Translations under genes and position numbers: made by a program
Source of the DNA: Bacteroidota bacterium
GTDB lineage: Bacteria > Bacteroidota > Bacteroidia > Bacteroidales > TTA-H9
Assembly: GCA_003250395.1 (NCBI GenBank)
Contig: QKGM01000045.1
Coordinates: 1-40,224, forward strand
Direction of reading: 5' to 3'
DNA: 40,224 nucleotides
Part shown: positions 9,009-17,398 of the stretch, piece after piece
Layout: the number at the start of each line of letters is the position of its first letter
How positions within the stretch are numbered: position 1 is the first letter of the stretch
Notes under the pieces: model-generated
Database searches by the model: none
The model's input: the letters and a program-made list of their open reading frames with translations, nothing else
What the model was told of the DNA's origin: nothing

Positions 9009-10277
9009 ATGAAGCATATAATCTCGTTTTTGCTCGTTCTTGCTGCCTTGTCAGTGAAGGCACAGGATACCCTTACTGTTGTTCAGTACAATCTGCTAAA
9101 TTATGGAAATGTAACCGGCTTTTGTTCAGCCAGCGTGAATAACGTTGATGCAAAGGATAATTACCTGATCCGGATAACGGATTATCTTAAACCGGATATT
9201 TTTTCGGTCAATGAGATGGGTAAGTTGGTTGGGTTCCATGACAGAATATTGAACAATGTATTTAACAGGGAGGGTGTAACCCGGTATGCCAGAATCAATG
9301 TCCCGAATATAGCAAATTCGGAGATCGTAAATATGATTTATTATAATACTGATAAAGTTAGATTTCACTCGCTTGCAGTTGCCCAGTCGGTTACTCGCGA
9401 CATTGATGTTGTGAAGTTCTATTATAACAGTAATACTCTCAGTTCGGGCGATACAATCTTTTTTCATTGTATTGTAGCTCATCTGAAAGCTGGTGAAGGA
9501 AGTTCAAATGTCTTGGCCCGTACCAATATGGTATTGAATACGATGAATTTTTTACAAGCCGGATACCAGCCAGGTAACTTTCTTATTATGGGCGACTTCA
9601 ACCTTTATTCACCTACCGAAGGTGCCTTCACTGCACTGACCCAGGCTTACGAACCTTCCTGGACGTTCAGGGATCCGGTTGACCGTGTGGGTGAATGGCA
9701 CTCAAATTCGTCTTTTGCAGATGTTCATACTCAATCGACCCATACTACCGGAGGGTGTTGGGCATCAGGTGGGATGGACGATCGTTTTGACTTTATTATG
9801 GCTTCGGGTGCAATTATGGAGGGAACACGTAAGGTAAGATACATCCCTGGAACATATATGGCTCTTGGACAGGATGGAAACCATTATAATAAGGCTCTTA
9901 CTGATGCTCCGGCACTTAACCTCCAATATGAACTTGTTCAGGCTCTATACAGCAATTCAGATCATTTGCCGGTTGTAATGAAACTTGAGATAGATGAGTC
10001 AATGGCGGTTTCAAATTCAAATGTTATTGAATCCCTTCAAGTAGTAAATCCAGCTGATGACCAGGTGAGAATATTGTGCCGGCTTGTTCGCCATGGTATT
10101 TTAGATGTGAAACTTTATAATATGGTTGGCTCACTGGTTACTGCACGTAAGTTTGATGTTCCTGCAGGTTCATCTGACCTTATTCTGCCTGTAGAAAATC
10201 TTCCCCGAGGAATTTATCTGATTTTATTCACTGATGAGAATGGTCATAAACTTACCCGAAAAGTAATTGTTAATTAG
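9009..10277 (+). CDS. Secreted endonuclease/exonuclease/phosphatase-family protein with type IX sorting tail
   Basis: 422 aa from ATG 9009, 2 bp after the galE stop (a TTG start at 9003 would shorten nothing but overlap galE). Signal peptide MKHIISFLLVLAALSVKA, cleaved near Q19. The EEP fold is recognisable: VVQYNLLNYGN at the start, NEMGK (metal-binding Glu), MGDFNLYSPTEG, DDRFDFIMAS, and SDHLPVVM near residue 317. These are the Asn/Glu/Asp/His positions shared by DNase I-like nucleases, sphingomyelinases and inositol phosphatases, so the substrate is open. The last 80 residues (from about VNPADDQVRI to VIVN) form a T9SS type A sorting domain with RGIYLILFTDENG. It should be exported and surface attached or released. 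Being embedded between galE and rfbB is unusual. Confidence 0.85.
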   Translation: MKHIISFLLVLAALSVKAQDTLTVVQYNLLNYGNVTGFCSASVNNVDAKDNYLIRITDYLKPDIFSVNEMGKLVGFHDRILNNVFNREGVTRYARINVPNIANSEIVNMIYYNTDKVRFHSLAVAQSVTRDIDVVKFYYNSNTLSSGDTIFFHCIVAHLKAGEGSSNVLARTNMVLNTMNFLQAGYQPGNFLIMGDFNLYSPTEGAFTALTQAYEPSWTFRDPVDRVGEWHSNSSFADVHTQSTHTTGGCWASGGMDDRFDFIMASGAIMEGTRKVRYIPGTYMALGQDGNHYNKALTDAPALNLQYELVQALYSNSDHLPVVMKLEIDESMAVSNSNVIESLQVVNPADDQVRILCRLVRHGILDVKLYNMVGSLVTARKFDVPAGSSDLILPVENLPRGIYLILFTDENGHKLTRKVIVN

Positions 10278-10303
10278 TAAATAGAACCATTTATTTTTAT
10301 AAT

Positions 10304-11356
10304 ATGAAAAATATTCTTATAACCGGTGGAGCCGGTTTTATTGGTTCCCATGTCGTAAGGCTATTTGTAAATAAATATCCCGGGTATCACATCTTCAACC
10401 TCGATAAACTTACCTATGCTGGAAACCTGGCAAACCTCAGAGATATTGAAGATAAGCCCAACTATACTTTCATTAAAGGGGATATTGTTGATGGCTCATT
10501 TGTTCAACAATTGTTTGCTGAGCACAGGTTTGAAGGGGTTATTCACCTTGCTGCCGAGTCTCATGTTGATCGAAGTATTGCCAATCCGCTTGAGTTTGTT
10601 ATGACGAATGTGGTGGGTACAGTAAATCTTCTGAATGCAGCCCGCAATCTTTGGAATGGAAATTTTGAAGGTCGGCGTTTCTACCATATTAGCACTGATG
10701 AAGTATATGGGTCACTGGGCAATAAAGGCCTGTTTACAGAGGATACTGCTTATGACCCTCATAGCCCATACTCGGCATCAAAAGCAGGAAGTGACCATTT
10801 CGTCAGGGCTTATCATGATACATTCGGAATACCTGTTGTTGTATCGAACTGCTCCAACAACTACGGCTCTTATCAATTCCCTGAAAAGCTTATTCCGTTA
10901 TTTATTAATAATATCAGAAATAAAAAGCCTCTCCCTGTTTATGGTAAAGGTGAAAACATCCGTGATTGGCTTTGGGTTGAAGATCATGCCCGCGCGATTG
11001 ATGTTATCTATCATGATGGAATTACCGGCGAAACGTATAATATCGGTGGCCACAACGAATGGAAGAACATTGATCTGATTAAAGTGATGTGCCGGGTTAT
11101 GGATCGCAAACTGGGAAGAAGCGAAGGTGAAAGTGAAAAGTTGATTACATACGTGAAAGACCGTGCAGGACATGATTTGCGTTATGCCATTGACTCTTCC
11201 AAACTTCAGCGTGAGCTTGGCTGGAAGCCTTCTCTCCAATTCGAAGAGGGTATAGAAAAGACTATCGATTGGTATCTGGCCAATGAAGAGTGGCTCAGTA
11301 ATGTTACTTCCGGCGATTACCTAAGGTATTATGAATCGCAATATGTTAAGCGGTGA
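10304..11356 (+). CDS. rfbB: dTDP-glucose 4,6-dehydratase
   Basis: SDR-family enzyme converting dTDP-glucose to dTDP-4-keto-6-deoxyglucose, the entry to rhamnose and other deoxysugars. 350 aa. NAD motif GGAGFIGSH at 8-16; catalytic STDEVYGS with T131, D132 and E133; Y156 and K160 in SPYSASK; NCSNNYGSYQFPEKLIP is diagnostic of RfbB. The rest of the rhamnose set (rfbA, C, D) is not in the window, so this gene is separated from its usual partners. It is 26 bp after the EEP gene and so probably in the same transcript as galE. A hairpin follows its stop, though the T-tract favours the opposite strand. Confidence 0.95.
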   Translation: MKNILITGGAGFIGSHVVRLFVNKYPGYHIFNLDKLTYAGNLANLRDIEDKPNYTFIKGDIVDGSFVQQLFAEHRFEGVIHLAAESHVDRSIANPLEFVMTNVVGTVNLLNAARNLWNGNFEGRRFYHISTDEVYGSLGNKGLFTEDTAYDPHSPYSASKAGSDHFVRAYHDTFGIPVVVSNCSNNYGSYQFPEKLIPLFINNIRNKKPLPVYGKGENIRDWLWVEDHARAIDVIYHDGITGETYNIGGHNEWKNIDLIKVMCRVMDRKLGRSEGESEKLITYVKDRAGHDLRYAIDSSKLQRELGWKPSLQFEEGIEKTIDWYLANEEWLSNVTSGDYLRYYESQYVKR

Positions 11357-11405
11357 TGATTTATTCTGTCGGTATGGGGTTCTTATGTTACCACTGTCCG
11401 ATAGT

Positions 11406-11444
11406 AAAAAAACCCGCTATCGCATCACTGCGTGGCGGGTTTAA
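11406..11444 (-). terminator. Intrinsic terminator for the T9SS protein gene
   Basis: AAACCCGC (11410-11417) pairs with GCGGGTTT (11435-11442); CGCA (11421-11424) and TGCG (11429-11432) extend the stem inside. On the minus strand the stem runs into seven T residues, just after the stop at 11461, so it mainly serves the minus gene. On the plus strand the T-tract is only three bases, so termination of rfbB would be weaker. Confidence 0.8.
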
Positions 11445-11460
11445 CATGGAGTAAGACAGA

Positions 11461-12858
11461 TTATCTACTGATAATCAATTTTCGCGTGATCTGATCGTTG
11501 TTTGGTTGATTTAAGCGCACCAGGTAAAGGCCGTCAGGAAGTGTCGCGGGCAAATTGACCCGGTATTCTCCCGTGGGACTGGATGGTATTGATTTTTCAA
11601 ATACTACCTGACCAGTCAGGTCGCTGAGCAGGAGCTTAGCTTCGTGGCCATTATATCTGATGCAAATATTGTTATTTACAGGGTTTGGACTGAATGAGAA
11701 AATACTGGCTTCGCGGTTCATTATCCCGGTATATTCTGAACAGATTACAGGTGTTGGATCAGAACTGATCCTATGGGGCATCGTGTTATATTCAATTGTA
11801 ACAGTGTAGCAATACTTCCATGGTTGACTTATGTTGTCGAAGAGTATTGTATCCGATGAATAGAAGGATGCAATCGCATCTCCGTTCAGATAACGGATAA
11901 TAAGAAACCTGTGTAGATTGTTCAGGCTTTGGTTTTCAGGTACTGACCAGGTAAGGCTATTGCCATAATTTGTTTGTGACACCTGAAGATTAAAAGCTGG
12001 TAATGGATGCTCAGTATAAAAGAGGTTATCAAGATGCCATTCAGGGTTATTATGCCCTTCTGTACCTGTTGAGGTCCACCGAAGTCTCTCCCATCCGGGG
12101 TCAGTTATGGGAAAAGAGAAGCTATAATGTTTCCATGCCGAATCAGTCGTAGAAATAATCCTGGAAACGAAGTAAGGTTCATCATTACGGTCAATTACTG
12201 ACAACCGGAATGTGTCTGTTTCAGCTAATGTTTGAAGACATTTTAAATCGAATGAAACAACGAGTTCGCTGCCTTGAAAGAGTGTCGTAGGTATATAGAA
12301 ACTGGTAAGGGAGATATCATATCCATCCTGGGAATTGTTTGAGCCAAACCGACAGTAGCAATTACTACTGCCAGGATCTTTTATTACCTGTAGCAGTTCA
12401 GTCGAAGGGCTGTTTACGTGCCAATTGTTGTAAGAGAAGTTGCAACTTTCCCAGTTTTCTGAATGTGGTAACGAAGGGGTATCATGTATGATACTGGCAA
12501 CCAGATGGTTCGAGGTATCTGATTCTATAAAATTTCCGGGAGAAACCTCGTAGATTATTGTAAGCCGGTATTCATGGAGGCCGCAATGGATAGTCCGGTC
12601 GTAACAGAACGTTGTGGAGGGTTCTACACTGTCAATTAGAGAGTTGTCTCTTAAAATCTTTATACCTGCAGGTACCGGATATCCGGGATTTAATTCTGGC
12701 ATTTCCCATTCCAGTAAAATACAACCCTGAACTATTGCATAACTATTCAATGTTGGAGGCAAAGTTAAAAACTGGTCTGATTGAGCTGAAAGGCTTCCAT
12801 GTATTAAATGAAAGAGCACCGCTAGACACAAAAAATGCAAAACCAGACTGGGCCTCAT
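11461..12858 (-). CDS. Secreted T9SS-targeted protein with jelly-roll-like domain
   Basis: 465 aa. Signal peptide MRPSLVLHFLCLAVLFHLIHGSLSA ahead of QSDQ. A fibronectin type III-like segment spans roughly 30-125. A beta-rich domain follows (about 130-295, beginning SENWESCNF, with SYIPTT..., VSFDLKC and HLDNLFYTE), resembling MAM or carbohydrate-binding jelly rolls used in many Bacteroidota surface proteins. A second fibronectin-like segment comes next, and the last 75 residues are a T9SS type A sorting domain (FSFSPNPVNNNICI to LIISR, with DGLYLVRL). No catalytic motif was recognised. It is a monocistronic gene with its own terminator. The export route is confident; an adhesive or binding role is inference. 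Confidence 0.8.
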   Translation of the reverse strand: MRPSLVLHFLCLAVLFHLIHGSLSAQSDQFLTLPPTLNSYAIVQGCILLEWEMPELNPGYPVPAGIKILRDNSLIDSVEPSTTFCYDRTIHCGLHEYRLTIIYEVSPGNFIESDTSNHLVASIIHDTPSLPHSENWESCNFSYNNWHVNSPSTELLQVIKDPGSSNCYCRFGSNNSQDGYDISLTSFYIPTTLFQGSELVVSFDLKCLQTLAETDTFRLSVIDRNDEPYFVSRIISTTDSAWKHYSFSFPITDPGWERLRWTSTGTEGHNNPEWHLDNLFYTEHPLPAFNLQVSQTNYGNSLTWSVPENQSLNNLHRFLIIRYLNGDAIASFYSSDTILFDNISQPWKYCYTVTIEYNTMPHRISSDPTPVICSEYTGIMNREASIFSFSPNPVNNNICIRYNGHEAKLLLSDLTGQVVFEKSIPSSPTGEYRVNLPATLPDGLYLVRLNQPNNDQITRKLIISR

Positions 12859-13576
12859 AATCAGTTTCGATTATCGGATTTGATACTAACCAGACTCGTA
12901 ATATTAACTGAGGTTGCCTGAAAAATGGGAGAAAGTTGAAAAGTCACATAATAATTAACAGGAAATTGTTCCACGATTAATCTTTCTTCTTTTTTTCTGA
13001 ATGCATCCTGATGATATTGCTTTTTACAAGACCGGCAAAGTAGAATTAATAACAATTTGATTTGAAATGATACAGGCTTTCCAAATCAGCCTGAAAAGGA
13101 TGGTTTCCGGTTTGTAAATGTTTCATATTTTAATAAGAATCGAAGATGAACCGTAGATGAACCGTAGATTGACCGTAGATTGACCGTAGATTAACCGTAA
13201 TTTTTCGGTTCAACTACGGTCGGTTTCTGTATGACGTCGGGTTATAAACCACAGGAAACAAATCATTGTAATCAATGCACCAGGACGAGGACAAGTCGTG
13301 ACTGTTTACTCTGGGCAATGAAATAATTACATGTGCAGAAAAAGCTGCTTATAATTTTAAAATAAGCCTACTATGCATTGCAATAGATAATCCTGCCAGT
13401 TAATTCTTTTATAAAACAGAAGGAAAGAGTGTAATCGATAAAGTGATAAAATGCCCGGGAAATGCATGGCATCTTTAAATAGGAAAGCCATCACAATTAG
13501 CAGTGTCGCCCGGGTATTATCTAAGCGGGTATAGCCCTTACAACTGAATTGTCAGCAAAAGGGATTTACGACCTTT
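12859..13576. other. 718-bp intergenic region with phased repeats
   Basis: No convincing gene. It holds the 11-bp repeat array at 13145-13227, and near 13454-13514 a pair of CCCGGG sites (13454-13459, 13509-13514) enclosing ATGGC (13466-13470) and GCCAT (13487-13491). The latter could fold as a two-step hairpin downstream of the ABC permease and may act as its terminator, although no T-tract follows. The promoter of the T9SS protein gene must lie in the left part but no exact TAnnTTTG box was found there. Confidence 0.6.
13145..13227. repeat. 11-bp tandem array with inverted arm
   Basis: Five consecutive 11-bp units: GATGAACCGTA twice (13145-13166), GATTGACCGTA twice (13167-13188), GATTAACCGTA (13189-13199). 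After a 6-nt spacer (ATTTTT), two units in opposite orientation follow: CGGTTCAACTA (13206-13216) and CGGTCGGTTTC (13217-13227). The segment 13182-13197 can pair with 13206-13221 over most of 16 bp. The units are not separated by unique spacers, so this is not a CRISPR. It does not code for a protein. Confidence 0.9.
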
Positions 13577-14767
13577 TCAAGATCTAGCCCAACGCCATAC
13601 TTCCGCGAATGAAGGTTCTTTCCCAGTAATCAGCACTGAAGTACGGAAGATAAGGGTGGCTGCTTTTCGCATTAGCCAGATGGCTGAGATAAGAATAATC
13701 AGAGATGTTACTACTTCCCAGGTTTGAACGTTACCCAGGACCATCCGTGCTGGCATGACAGAGCCACTCGTCAGAGGGAAAAGTGCCAGGAACCTGATGA
13801 ATCCGGTATCAGGGTCTCCCAATGCAAGAAAACCCGTCATGGCTGGCAACAAGGGAAGCATCAGCAGCCCGTTTTTAGAGGAATTGTTTGGATCGGTAAT
13901 CATACTTGATATCGCTGCAAGGAATGCATTCCACATCACGATGCTCATCAGCGCAAATAATATGAAAAGTAGAGCCGAGGGTAAACTGATCATTTCGAAA
14001 ACCGCTCCAAATCCTTTTCCTGTAATCTGCATAAAAAGACTAAAACCAAGTATAGTAAGGATTCCGTAAAAAGTGATTGAAGTGATTCCTGTAAGCGAAA
14101 TGCCCAGGATCTTGCCATCCATCCAGACTCCCGGTTTTACAGCTGAGATGATCTGTTCGGTAATTCTTTGCTGCTTTTCGCCTGATATGGCTGTAAACTG
14201 ATATGCAAAGCTCAGGAATATACCCATCAGGATAAAAATGATGAATGCGATAGCGGTTATCTTACCTGCTCTATCAGGTGTTTCACGTAGGTAAACATTT
14301 TCAAGAGTGCCTTCTGTTGTAATCAGACAGTAGAGTTCAGGAGTGATACCGACGGATTTGATAATCCAATCTTTATGCTGATTTTTCAGATCTGATTCTA
14401 TATTACTGATCCAGTTGCGTGGTGCAGGTGTAATGATTTTCCATTTGTTAACTGTCGAGATTATCAGTACACCTTCGAGTTGATCCTGCCTGAGATTATT
14501 CATGGCGGTAAGTGAATCGGTTGTAAGAGCTGCTTTACACAGAATTTCAGTGCCGGGATTCCATGTTAAATCAGCTGGTTTTATAACTGCCAGCCGGGGA
14601 GTATCATCGGGTTGTTTCATGGCTGTAGTAGTGACCAGATAGCTGATAATTCCTACCACGATCATTACTGCCATCCCTATAAGTTCGTTACGAAATTTAT
14701 AGAATCGGGTAAACTCCCACCGGGCAACGATCCATGTGAGTTTAAGATTTTCCTTGGTTCGGTTCAT
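13577..14767 (-). CDS. ABC-2 type exporter permease (NatB-like)
   Basis: 396-aa membrane subunit of an ABC exporter. An N-terminal TM helix (about 28-47) precedes a large extracytoplasmic domain (about 50-170). Then come five or six TM helices from AIAFIIFILMGIFLSFAYQF onward. The cytoplasmic loop ISGEKQQRITEQIISAV with KPGVWMDGKILG is the typical NatB/ABC-2 motif. Its ATG is 3 bp after the stop of the ATPase gene, so the two are translationally coupled. The NatAB family was first linked to sodium extrusion, but the substrate of this pair cannot be read from sequence. Confidence 0.87.
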   Translation of the reverse strand: MNRTKENLKLTWIVARWEFTRFYKFRNELIGMAVMIVVGIISYLVTTTAMKQPDDTPRLAVIKPADLTWNPGTEILCKAALTTDSLTAMNNLRQDQLEGVLIISTVNKWKIITPAPRNWISNIESDLKNQHKDWIIKSVGITPELYCLITTEGTLENVYLRETPDRAGKITAIAFIIFILMGIFLSFAYQFTAISGEKQQRITEQIISAVKPGVWMDGKILGISLTGITSITFYGILTILGFSLFMQITGKGFGAVFEMISLPSALLFILFALMSIVMWNAFLAAISSMITDPNNSSKNGLLMLPLLPAMTGFLALGDPDTGFIRFLALFPLTSGSVMPARMVLGNVQTWEVVTSLIILISAIWLMRKAATLIFRTSVLITGKEPSFAEVWRWARS

Positions 14768-14770
14768 TGA

Positions 14771-15697
14771 TTAGGGTGTTCTGTGTTTTTTAGAGGCTAG
14801 CGTCATTTGAAGGTAGATATCATGAAGGTCGGTCCTGCTGCTTCGTACTGATACGATTGTTGACAATCTTGCCAGGCGGCTCATCATCTGGTTGAGAGAG
14901 GACATCCTGTCAAATTCAATAATGGTTTCGCCATCATCAGTATATTGTACATTGGCAAGTCCTTCTGTTGTTTCCAGAATTGAATGATCAGGCTGGTCTC
15001 CAAATCGCACCATGATTTTACCTTCAGTGACCGATTGATGACGAATCTCAGGCAGAGTTCCACAGAAAAGAGATTTCCCCTGGTTCATAAGCAGAATTCT
15101 GTCGGCAAGTTTTTCTACCAGAGCCATTTGATGCGAACTTAACAGGATTGTTGTTCCATTTTGTTTCAATTCCCTGATAGTATCAATGAATTTCTCCTGA
15201 TTGATTGGATCAAGGCCGGAGAATGGTTCATCAAGTATGGCAAATAGTGGCTGGTGAATGATAGCAGAAATGAACTGGATTTTTTGCTGGTTACCTTTCG
15301 ATAAGGTCAGAAGTTTATCATTTGCACGATCAGCAAGATCTGCCCTTTTCAGCCAATCAATGGCAGAACGCCTGGCCTCTGCAGTTGTCATTCCGTGGAG
15401 CTGACCGAAATAGATGAGCGTACGAAGAATAGGAAGATCGGGATATAGCCCTCTGTCTTCAGGCAGGTAACCTACCTTAGTACGAATACTCCCTTCAATT
15501 TTATAACTGATGGTTCCTGAATCTGGCCGGATGATGTCGAGCAACATACGAAGTGTTGTGCTTTTACCCGCTCCATTTGGCCCCAGAAGCGCGAATATTT
15601 CTCCTTTGTTGATTGAAAAATTTAATCCGTCAACAGCTGTTGTTCGTGAAAACTGTTTTCGCAGATCCCGGACTTGTAAAATTGGATTATCTGACAT
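14771..15697 (-). CDS. ABC transporter ATP-binding protein (NatA-like)
   Basis: 308-aa ATPase that drives the adjacent permease. Walker A GPNGAGKST at 39-47, signature LSKGNQQ at 132-138, Walker B FAILDEP at 152-158 followed by FSGLDP, and the switch histidine in LLSSHQM near 186-191. About 80 residues follow the core, a C-terminal extension common in NatA/DrrA-type exporter ATPases. The LSKGNQQ form of the signature and the long tail fit drug or ion exporters. First gene of the two-gene unit. Confidence 0.92.
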   Translation of the reverse strand: MSDNPILQVRDLRKQFSRTTAVDGLNFSINKGEIFALLGPNGAGKSTTLRMLLDIIRPDSGTISYKIEGSIRTKVGYLPEDRGLYPDLPILRTLIYFGQLHGMTTAEARRSAIDWLKRADLADRANDKLLTLSKGNQQKIQFISAIIHQPLFAILDEPFSGLDPINQEKFIDTIRELKQNGTTILLSSHQMALVEKLADRILLMNQGKSLFCGTLPEIRHQSVTEGKIMVRFGDQPDHSILETTEGLANVQYTDDGETIIEFDRMSSLNQMMSRLARLSTIVSVRSSRTDLHDIYLQMTLASKKHRTP

Positions 15698-15758
15698 GGT
15701 TAAGTGATTGATTTTAAGATACGGGCTAAATCCATCCCTGATTATGCAGATCAGGATG

Positions 15759-16037
15759 TCATGTTTTTATTAGCTGACTGAAGAATTCCTTCAGATAAGC
15801 TTTCCTTTCAGGCGGTAATAAGTGCCACCTGATTCCTTTAATAGCTCCGTCAATGGCCATCAATTTACACAGACAGGCGTCGGGATAAATTGTTTTAATC
15901 CGCAGAAAGGCAGTTTCTGTACCAGCTTCAATCAATTGTTGCTCAGTTTCGATACCTGCTTCATGGAGTTGTCGAGCAACTTCAACACCTATGTTGGGAA
16001 GTAATTGAATTGCGAAAGTATATTTTGATCGCGACAT
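15759..16037 (-). CDS. TfoX C-terminal-domain protein (helix-hairpin-helix-like)
   Basis: 92-aa protein. LPNIGVEVARQLHEAGIETEQQLIEAG at about 13-39 is a helix-hairpin-helix-like motif, followed by a segment containing CLCKLMAIDGAIKGIRW that is shared with the C-terminal domain of TfoX/Sxy, the competence regulator. The N-terminal TfoX domain is absent. Stand-alone C-domains are common in Bacteroidota and their function is unknown; nucleic-acid or protein contact is the usual guess. The gene sits alone between the ABC pair and a glucosaminidase on the same strand. Confidence 0.75.
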   Translation of the reverse strand: MSRSKYTFAIQLLPNIGVEVARQLHEAGIETEQQLIEAGTETAFLRIKTIYPDACLCKLMAIDGAIKGIRWHLLPPERKAYLKEFFSQLIKT

Positions 16038-16103
16038 GATTGTGTGGTATTAGTAAAAGTATTCAGGGAATTAACCTCATTTAGCGTTTTCTTGAGACGA
16101 TTG

Positions 16104-16646
16104 TTAATGAGGTTTTGTACTATCAGCTACTATCCGTTCTCTTTGTTTTAGTGTATCTGTTAACGGTTTGTCGAAGTCGGTGAGGTTGTATTTTCTAATG
16201 ATGTTGCTAACTCTGGTTACCCATTTGGAAGATGTTGCATATCCGGAACGTTTTAATGCCTTTAGCCATTTAAGTGGATCCGGGTCACCTTTAAGGTCTT
16301 TGTAAAATGTCTTATTTATAACCAACTCTTTAAAATGAAAAAATGAAGCCTCGTCTGTTTCAAAATCAATATGACTGAAAATATAGCCGGATTTTGTTTT
16401 TGGGGAGGGTACTTTGCCTTTAATTCCGAAATGGTTGCATTGCTCCTTACTCAACCTGCTGGTTCCGGCACCACTTTCATGTATGGCAATCCCGAGCAAA
16501 AGGCTGGCAGGAAACTGATGTTCCAGCATAATTGAGACCGAGAGTGAATCGTACTTTTGGATATAAGCATCCACATCACGCTGGGCTACAGCAAAGATGG
16601 TTATTAAAAACAATAAGAAAACTAATATGAGGCGGTATGAAAACAT
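16104..16646 (-). CDS. Secreted glucosaminidase (peptidoglycan hydrolase)
   Basis: 180 aa. Signal peptide MFSYRLILVFLLFLITIFAVA ahead of QRDVD. The rest is a single glucosaminidase/FlgJ-like domain: FPASLLLGIAIHESGAGTS contains the catalytic glutamate of HESG (about residue 58), then CNHFGIKGK and a second half with FKELVINKTFY and LKRSGYAT, the usual order in this family. Enzymes of this type cleave the glycan strand of peptidoglycan in the periplasm. There is no extra LysM or SH3 anchor. A role in cell-wall turnover fits the nearby class C hydrolase and mpl genes. Confidence 0.87.
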   Translation of the reverse strand: MFSYRLILVFLLFLITIFAVAQRDVDAYIQKYDSLSVSIMLEHQFPASLLLGIAIHESGAGTSRLSKEQCNHFGIKGKVPSPKTKSGYIFSHIDFETDEASFFHFKELVINKTFYKDLKGDPDPLKWLKALKRSGYATSSKWVTRVSNIIRKYNLTDFDKPLTDTLKQRERIVADSTKPH

Positions 16647-16748
16647 CGTGGCTGAAAATGACAGGCTAAGTATACTTCCGGTCGATTGAATACAATCATT
16701 GTGATATGAAAGAAATATACATGGCCTGAATTTTGGTTAAAAGACTGT

Positions 16749-17366
16749 TCAGAAAAGAAGCTTTGCTTCTTCACGAAGGGCATTTAAAGCTTGCTCTGTA
16801 CTACTAACCGTAAGATTATTTTGTGCCTCTATTAGTTTTATCATCAAATCTGTTGACGGAGCATCAGATGCGAGTCCTGTTGAGGCTTTCTTAATAAGGG
16901 CAATTGCTTCTTCACGGGCAACCCTGATGAGATTCCAGGTTTCTTTGCTTACAAAAAGTTGTTGCGTGATGTTGTGTTCAAATTCATCCCGGATAGATTG
17001 CAGCATCCCGGCTTCAAGTTGTGCAACGTTTTGAGCAGAATCTCCACAACGCATCATAACAGAAGTCAGGTTTATCCGTTCAAGTAATAAAATCAACCGC
17101 TCATATGCCTGTAGCCTTAATGGCAGAGTTACTCTACTGTATTCAGCCTGCATCCCGGATTTGGCTTTTTGTGCTTCCAATTCGAGCCATGCTTTCAATG
17201 CACTGGCAGTTTGCAGGGCAACCTTAGCGTTTATTTCAATTGCCGGGTCAGGCCTTGAAATCTGGTTTAGCATTTTGGTTGACATGAGATGAAGTAACCA
17301 GACGGCGGTAGCAAGCACCAACAAGGCTGGTATGGTTATCAAAACGATTTGAAGTAGTGTTGACAT
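16749..17366 (-). CDS. Small membrane-anchored protein, function unknown
   Basis: 205 aa. One N-terminal TM helix (about 5-28, LQIVLITIPALLVLATAVWLL), then a mainly helical soluble part rich in Ala, Leu and Glu. The segment LPLRLQAYERLILLLERI is a conserved feature of a Bacteroidota family of unknown function (DUF7935-like, from memory). No catalytic motif is visible. The gene lies 32 bp after the transketolase C-subunit gene on the same strand and may be cotranscribed; no functional link to transketolase is evident. Confidence 0.7.
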   Translation of the reverse strand: MSTLLQIVLITIPALLVLATAVWLLHLMSTKMLNQISRPDPAIEINAKVALQTASALKAWLELEAQKAKSGMQAEYSRVTLPLRLQAYERLILLLERINLTSVMMRCGDSAQNVAQLEAGMLQSIRDEFEHNITQQLFVSKETWNLIRVAREEAIALIKKASTGLASDAPSTDLMIKLIEAQNNLTVSSTEQALNALREEAKLLF

Positions 17367-17398
17367 AAGTATTTATTTTATTATTTCCTTTAGGTATG

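Noticed and set aside
10635..11078. 147-codon frame overlapping rfbB in another frame
   Set aside because: The RfbB frame carries all catalytic motifs; the other frame has none.
12861..13055. 64-codon frame on the minus strand ending 2 bp before the T9SS gene
   Set aside because: No domain, signal peptide or plausible composition; it is probably chance in a non-coding leader.
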